This document shows positions 59,529-64,000 of a stretch of DNA of 64,000 bases, piece by piece; position 1 is the stretch's first letter, and each line of letters opens with the position of its first letter. This DNA comes from Ehrlichia chaffeensis str. Arkansas (GTDB lineage: Bacteria > Pseudomonadota > Alphaproteobacteria > Rickettsiales > Anaplasmataceae). Below the pieces are notes generated by a model. That model ran no database searches, was not told the origin of the DNA, and saw nothing but the letters and a program-made list of their open reading frames with translations. Made by a program: the position numbers and the translations under genes. The stretch covers positions 1,112,249 through 1,176,248 of the forward strand of contig NC_007799.1 in assembly GCF_000013145.1 (NCBI RefSeq). The letters are read 5' to 3'.

Positions 59529-59978
59529 TCTTTAGTTGCTTACATATTGTATGATAAACACAATTGTTTCATACCGTTGGTAACTGCAAAACTTTCTATC
59601 AAAGGAATAAACTATATTACAACCCTAAAAGTTTGTCTATTTATTCAGTTTTATAAAACCATAGAAAACACACATTCGATATTTTTATAGCAGAAATAAA
59701 ATTTCATACCATAGCCACTTAATTAAAAATGCATCCACAAAGTATAATAACAACACAAACAACACCAAATTTATTATTTGTATTGGACAAACAGAACTCT
59801 TTATCCATGGATACAATTCCTATTATTCCTTCTTCTTGTCCAGAGTAGTAAAAAAGACGCAAGATCATTATATTTCATTCTAGTATACCAAGCTATAGGA
59901 GGTATTCACAGAACAAAATTATGTATCTAACTAATATCTCAACTATAGCTTACATTTTGAAATTTTTCGTATAAAAAT
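59529..59978. other. Convergent intergenic region, nothing recognised
   Basis: This gap lies between the 3' ends of secA and the reverse acidic gene. No repeat, RNA gene or strong terminator is seen. Confidence 0.45.
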
Positions 59979-60524
59979 TTATTTTTCTATAGATGCCATT
60001 CTCTCTTGATCAACATAAACATACTTATATGTTTTTCCTTCATCTTGAAAAATTTTATAATCCTTATTAAAAGAATCCCTAATCATATTAGCATCTGTAC
60101 CATTGTGCAGAAGAATACTTACAACAGGTTCATCATTAACCCCTGCTCCTTTTGATGGATCTGTCAATAGCAAATTATGTTCATCAACTAATAAACAAGC
60201 ATCAAATCCACTTAATATAGAAATCAGAAAAGTTTTATTAATCGATGTAACATTTTTTATATCTGTCGCAGGATCATGATGTTCAAGAGTAATTTGTAAA
60301 TCACATTTACCACAATATACATCACCATAAACTCCATTTGTACCATGATTTATTATATTAATTACACCCTTATCCCCTGTTACATCATTAGCAATATCCC
60401 CACTAGCATAATACTCATCTCCTTGAGCATTGATGTGCAATTTGCCATGATAAACATCAATATTAGAATGACCATTTTGTTGTATTAAAAAGTCAACCTG
60501 ACAAAAATCATAATCTGTATTCAT
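59979..60524 (-). CDS. Acidic, beta-rich protein of unknown function
   Basis: I recognise no family. From the ATG at 60524 (181 residues; a GTG at 60536 adds four) it begins MNTDYDFCQVDFLIQQNG. It shows HGKLHINAQGDEYYASGDIAND, then VYCGKCDLQITLEHHDP and DACLLVDEHNLLLTD. It has no signal peptide or membrane helix. The order NG...Y/H-GK-x-I-x3-GD...D-I/L-x-D parallels the start of the protein at 56106, so the two may be distant paralogs on either side of secA. TGTGGG sits upstream of the ATG. Confidence 0.75.
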   Translation of the reverse strand: MNTDYDFCQVDFLIQQNGHSNIDVYHGKLHINAQGDEYYASGDIANDVTGDKGVINIINHGTNGVYGDVYCGKCDLQITLEHHDPATDIKNVTSINKTFLISILSGFDACLLVDEHNLLLTDPSKGAGVNDEPVVSILLHNGTDANMIRDSFNKDYKIFQDEGKTYKYVYVDQERMASIEK

Positions 60525-60943
60525 AATAAAGCCCACATTATATTACTTACAGATCAATATACCACAATTATAAAAAAATTAATATAAATATTTATTTTAC
60601 AATAAAGCATTAATACATATTAATACTAGAATACAATTAGTATTTTACTTACATATTCCAATCCTTATTATACTTATAACAATATTGTACTATCAATTAA
60701 TACCGCTTCAACATAATCAATATACTATGATATTTTTTGTAGTTTGCTTATATTATAACTTTCAATTCAAGTTCAATTTTACGTTGTAAAAAATCACTTT
60801 TAAATTATTAATATTAATATAAATATTATGCCATAAATTTATTATTAGTTAAATATACATACTTAATTTATTCCATATTAATCAAATCATTTGCATTATT
60901 TTATTGACGTAGTATATTAAGTTATCTTTATTATGTGTTCAGT
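60525..60943. other. Divergent intergenic region before ftsZ
   Basis: No gene is seen. TTGACG at 60904-60909 might be a -35 element of ftsZ, but no good -10 lies at the right distance, so the promoter is not assigned. Confidence 0.4.
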
Positions 60944-62209
60944 ATGTCTTTAAATATTTGTTTACCAGACCAATCCTTACTAAGACCCAGAATTACAGTT
61001 TTTGGTGTAGGTGGTGCTGGTGGTAATGCTGTAAATAACATGATACAGTCTAATCTGCACGGCGTTAACTTTGTAGTAGCTAACACAGATGCACAAGCAT
61101 TAGAACTTTCCTTGTCAGAAAAGAAAATTCAGCTAGGTATCGGATTAACAAAAGGACTAGGAGCAGGATCACTTCCAGAAGTGGGTAGAGGTGCTGCAGA
61201 AGAGTCAATAAATGAGATTATTGAGGAAATCTCAGATAGCAATATGCTGTTCATAACTGCTGGAATGGGTGGAGGAACAGGAACAGGCGCTGCTCCTGTA
61301 ATTGCCAGAGTTGCCAAGGAGAACAAAATTTTAACCATAGGAGTTGTTACAAAACCTTTCCACTTCGAAGGGGCACATCGAATGAGGACAGCAGAATTTG
61401 GGTTAGAAGAATTACAAAGGTATGTTGATACTCTCATAGTAATTCCTAATCAAAATCTATTCAGGATTGCTAATGAAAAAACAACATTTGCAGATGCATT
61501 CAAACTTGCAGACACTGTCTTACATACAGGTGTTCGTGGCATCACTGACTTAATGGTAATGCCAGGGCTCATTAATCTAGACTTTGCTGATATTCGAGCA
61601 ATAATGAGTGAAATGGGCAAAGCAATGATGGGTACAGGAGAAGCTGAAGGAGAAAATAGAGCTATAGCCGCTGCCGAAGCAGCTATATCCAATCCTCTAT
61701 TAGACAACATTTCAATGAAAGGCGCAAAAGGCATATTAATTAATATCACTGGCGGATTGGATATGACTCTATTTGAAGTTGATGCAGCTGCAAATCGTAT
61801 AAGAGAAGAAGTAGATAGTCACGCTAACATAATATTTGGATCAACGTTTAATAAAGAAAGTGAAGGGAAAATTAGAGTATCTGTCTTAGCAACAGGAATA
61901 GATAATGAAGAAGTAGTAATACAAAATAAGAGTGCATTAAAAGATAAAGAAGCTCATAATGATAAGTTATCTGAAACATCAAGTAAACCTTTCAACCCGC
62001 TAGACAACGAAATTGCTTATTATAAACCAAGCAACCCGGGAGAAGATATGATTCATTCCATAAATCATACAAAAAAACAAGATCACAATATAGAAAACCA
62101 AAAATCCAACAATAAAATTCCCGAATCAGCTTATAAAATGCAATTTAATAAGAATGAATATTGGGATGAGGAATCATTTAATATACCAACTTTTTTAAGA
62201 AAAAAATAA
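60944..62209 (+). CDS. ftsZ: Cell division protein FtsZ
   Basis: FtsZ is the tubulin-like GTPase that forms the division ring. The 421-residue protein shows [28 protein letters not shown], the tubulin signature G109GGTGTG115, and the T7 loop region with [27 protein letters not shown] variable linker follows, then the conserved C-terminal peptide [13 protein letters not shown], which binds FtsA. The longest frame starts at GTG 60935; the ATG at 60944 is preferred. It heads a unit with the EVE-domain gene 6 nt downstream. Confidence 0.97.
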   Translation: MSLNICLPDQSLLRPRITVFGVGGAGGNAVNNMIQSNLHGVNFVVANTDAQALELSLSEKKIQLGIGLTKGLGAGSLPEVGRGAAEESINEIIEEISDSNMLFITAGMGGGTGTGAAPVIARVAKENKILTIGVVTKPFHFEGAHRMRTAEFGLEELQRYVDTLIVIPNQNLFRIANEKTTFADAFKLADTVLHTGVRGITDLMVMPGLINLDFADIRAIMSEMGKAMMGTGEAEGENRAIAAAEAAISNPLLDNISMKGAKGILINITGGLDMTLFEVDAAANRIREEVDSHANIIFGSTFNKESEGKIRVSVLATGIDNEEVVIQNKSALKDKEAHNDKLSETSSKPFNPLDNEIAYYKPSNPGEDMIHSINHTKKQDHNIENQKSNNKIPESAYKMQFNKNEYWDEESFNIPTFLRKK

Positions 62210-62215
62210 GGTATA

Positions 62216-62623
62216 ATGTCCTACTGGCTTTTAAAAACAGAACCCCAAGATTTTTCATGGGATGATATGGTGCGTGATAATGTTACTGTATGGGATAATG
62301 TGTTAAACTATCAAGCTCAAAATTATCTAAAAACAATGAAATATAATGATCTTGCATTTTTTTATCACTCTGGAAAAGAAAAAGGAATAATAGGAATTGT
62401 ATCCATAGATAAAGAATTTTATTTGCCCAATACAAATAATAAATTTGGTGTTGTTGAAGTTAAAACACATATAAAACTAAATAAGACTGTCTTTTTGAAA
62501 GACATAAAATCAAATCCAACATTAAAAACTATGTTAATTCTAAAACAACCACGTCTTTCAGTTTCTCAAGTAACAGAACAAGAATGGAATTGTATTTTAC
62601 ATTTAGGTGAGACTATCTTATGA
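62216..62623 (+). CDS. EVE-domain protein
   Basis: This 135-residue protein starts SYWLLKTEPQDFSWDDM, the hallmark of EVE (PUA-like) domain proteins, followed by WDNVLNYQAQNYLKTMKYNDLAFFYHSG and GIIGIVSI. The fold is built to recognise a modified base in RNA or DNA, though the ligand here is unknown. AAGG lies just upstream of the ATG, and the end overlaps ybeY by 4 nt, so it is cotranscribed with ftsZ and ybeY. Confidence 0.93.
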   Translation: MSYWLLKTEPQDFSWDDMVRDNVTVWDNVLNYQAQNYLKTMKYNDLAFFYHSGKEKGIIGIVSIDKEFYLPNTNNKFGVVEVKTHIKLNKTVFLKDIKSNPTLKTMLILKQPRLSVSQVTEQEWNCILHLGETIL

Positions 62624-63084
62624 TTGAAATCAATATTTACTATAGGAAGTGGTATAATATAATAAATAAGCCAAAAAGTTTTATAAAAAAAATTATTAAT
62701 ACTTCTCTAATAGATTTAAATATTTATGAATACAAACCTACAATTTCTGTTGTGCTAGCAAACAATAGACTACTACAAAAACTAAATTATGAATATAGGA
62801 AAAAAAATAAACCAACAAACGTACTATCATTCCCATACAATAAATTAAATAAGTATTGTTATTTAGGAGAAATTTTTGTTTCATTAGACACTCTTATAAA
62901 CGAATCTACTGATTTAAATATACCAATAGAACATCATACATCTCATATGCTCATTCATGGACTATTACATATCTTAGACTATAACCATGAAGAACCATTA
63001 GAGCAATACATTATGGAATCTATTGAAATTAAGTTACTAGATAAACTAGGCATAAAAAATCCTTATGTTCCACGTGAAACATAA
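62620..63084 (+). CDS. ybeY: Endoribonuclease YbeY
   Basis: YbeY is a metal-dependent RNase involved in 16S rRNA 3'-end maturation and ribosome quality control. The 154-residue protein has NKPTNVLSFPY, YLGEIFVSLDTL and the metal-binding H113-x3-H117-x5-H123 in HGLLHILDYNHE. Translation starts within the end of the EVE gene (ATGA overlap). Confidence 0.95.
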   Translation: MIEINIYYRKWYNIINKPKSFIKKIINTSLIDLNIYEYKPTISVVLANNRLLQKLNYEYRKKNKPTNVLSFPYNKLNKYCYLGEIFVSLDTLINESTDLNIPIEHHTSHMLIHGLLHILDYNHEEPLEQYIMESIEIKLLDKLGIKNPYVPRET

Positions 63085-63221
63085 GCACTAAAATTTGTAT
63101 TTATCATCAATTCACAATCAAAATTCGTATTATATTTTCATTAATAGTACTTAAGAATAAAAAATTCAGTGACACCATTCTGATCTTATATATAATTTAA
63201 AAAAACATGTAAATTATCTGT

Positions 63222-63992
63222 ATGAGCAAAGCTTTTGCTATAGTAAATCAAAAAGGTGGTGTAGGAAAAACAACAACTAGTATAAACTTATCAACAGCTT
63301 TTGCTATAGTAAACAAAAAAACTTTGCTTATAGATTTAGATCCACAAGGTAATAGTAGTACTGGGTTTGGAATTACCTATGAACAAAGAATAAATACAGT
63401 ATATGAAGTATTGGTCAACAATTTACCTATATCATCAACTATTATAAAAACTGAAATACCAAATTTACATTTACTACCATCAACCGTAGATTTATCTGCA
63501 GCAGAAATCGAATTAACACAAGTGCAACAAAGAGAATTTATTTTAAAAAAATCTCTATCCGAAGTAAAAAATTCATACGACTATATTTTTATCGATTGTC
63601 CACCATCTTTAGGTTTACTAACAGTAAATGCATTGATAGCAGCAGACTCAATCATAATTCCTCTACAATGCGAGTTTTTTGCCTTAGAAGGACTTAGTCA
63701 TCTAATGAAAACCATAGAAATAGTAAAAAAACACCTAAATCCACTTCTATCAATAGAAGGAATTATTTTAACTATGTATGACAAAAGAAATAAGCTAAGT
63801 GAACAAGTAGAAGAAGATATTAGAAAATATTTAAAAGAATCTGTATACAAAACAGTTATTCCTAGAAATGTAAGACTATCTGAAGCCCCATCTCATGGAA
63901 AACCTGCTATTATTTATGATTTTAAATGTGCAGGTTCTCAAGCATATATATATCTAGCAAAGGAAATACTAAGAAAACAAAAAAAATATTAG
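63222..63992 (+). CDS. parA: Chromosome partitioning ATPase ParA (Soj)
   Basis: This 256-residue deviant Walker ATPase has VNQKGGVGKTTT (8-19), LLIDLDPQGNSSTGF, and the switch region IFIDCPPSLGLLTVNAL. LYEDF-like KPAIIYDFKCAGSQAYIYLAKE closes the protein. The size and lack of an N-terminal DNA-binding arm mark the chromosomal Soj type. The protein is complete, ending 8 nt before the window edge; parB would be expected just beyond. Confidence 0.96.
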   Translation: MSKAFAIVNQKGGVGKTTTSINLSTAFAIVNKKTLLIDLDPQGNSSTGFGITYEQRINTVYEVLVNNLPISSTIIKTEIPNLHLLPSTVDLSAAEIELTQVQQREFILKKSLSEVKNSYDYIFIDCPPSLGLLTVNALIAADSIIIPLQCEFFALEGLSHLMKTIEIVKKHLNPLLSIEGIILTMYDKRNKLSEQVEEDIRKYLKESVYKTVIPRNVRLSEAPSHGKPAIIYDFKCAGSQAYIYLAKEILRKQKKY

Positions 63993-64000
63993 GTATTCAA

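Overview
The window is a single AT-rich bacterial chromosome segment (roughly 70% A+T by eye). It reads as an obligately intracellular alphaproteobacterium of the genus Ehrlichia. The decisive evidence is a 23-kb array of P28/P30 (OMP-1/MSP2/Map1 superfamily) surface-protein paralogs lying between an Xre-type regulator (tr1) and secA. That arrangement is the known p28/p30/map1 locus of Ehrlichia. The 22 intact paralogs plus poly-G tracts in the spacers fit Ehrlichia canis best. The genus call is firm; the species call is inference.

Region 1-30.6 kb is a housekeeping backbone. It holds an AraM/EgsA-like dehydrogenase cut by the left edge, an F0 ATP synthase cluster (atpB-atpE-b'-b) converging on ftsA, and trkH. 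A tRNA-Ser(GGA) abuts tilS-ftsH. Then come lgt, a frame-disrupted unknown gene, a multi-pass membrane protein, secD with a 55-residue CHCC zinc-finger protein downstream, recA-pyrE-thiF-family, bioD, ftsY, icd, recJ, cca and ndk. Spacers are long and hold decayed tandem repeats. Two clear sets, at trkH and ftsY, are copies of the neighbouring gene's own 3' end; ftsH may have one too.

Region 30.6-54.8 kb is the outer-membrane-protein locus. tr1 is followed by 20 forward paralogs and two reverse ones. The first part (to 45.4 kb) is mostly tightly packed, with spacers of 8-24 bp in much of it. The second part (46-52.6 kb) has 260-310 bp spacers. Four of those spacers carry a 12-14 nt G-rich tract placed almost exactly 200 nt before the next start codon, preceded by interleaved inverted repeats. 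Two ORFs inside the array that look unrelated (33790-34236 and 38631-39221) still carry the skeleton of the family at their C-terminal halves. I read them as highly diverged paralogs.

Region 54.8-64 kb holds three small acidic proteins of unknown function around secA, then ftsZ with an EVE-domain gene and ybeY in a tight operon, and parA at the right edge. Division (ftsA, ftsZ), export (secA, secD, ftsY, lgt) and envelope proteases/transporters (ftsH, trkH) together serve the envelope in which the P30 proteins are displayed.
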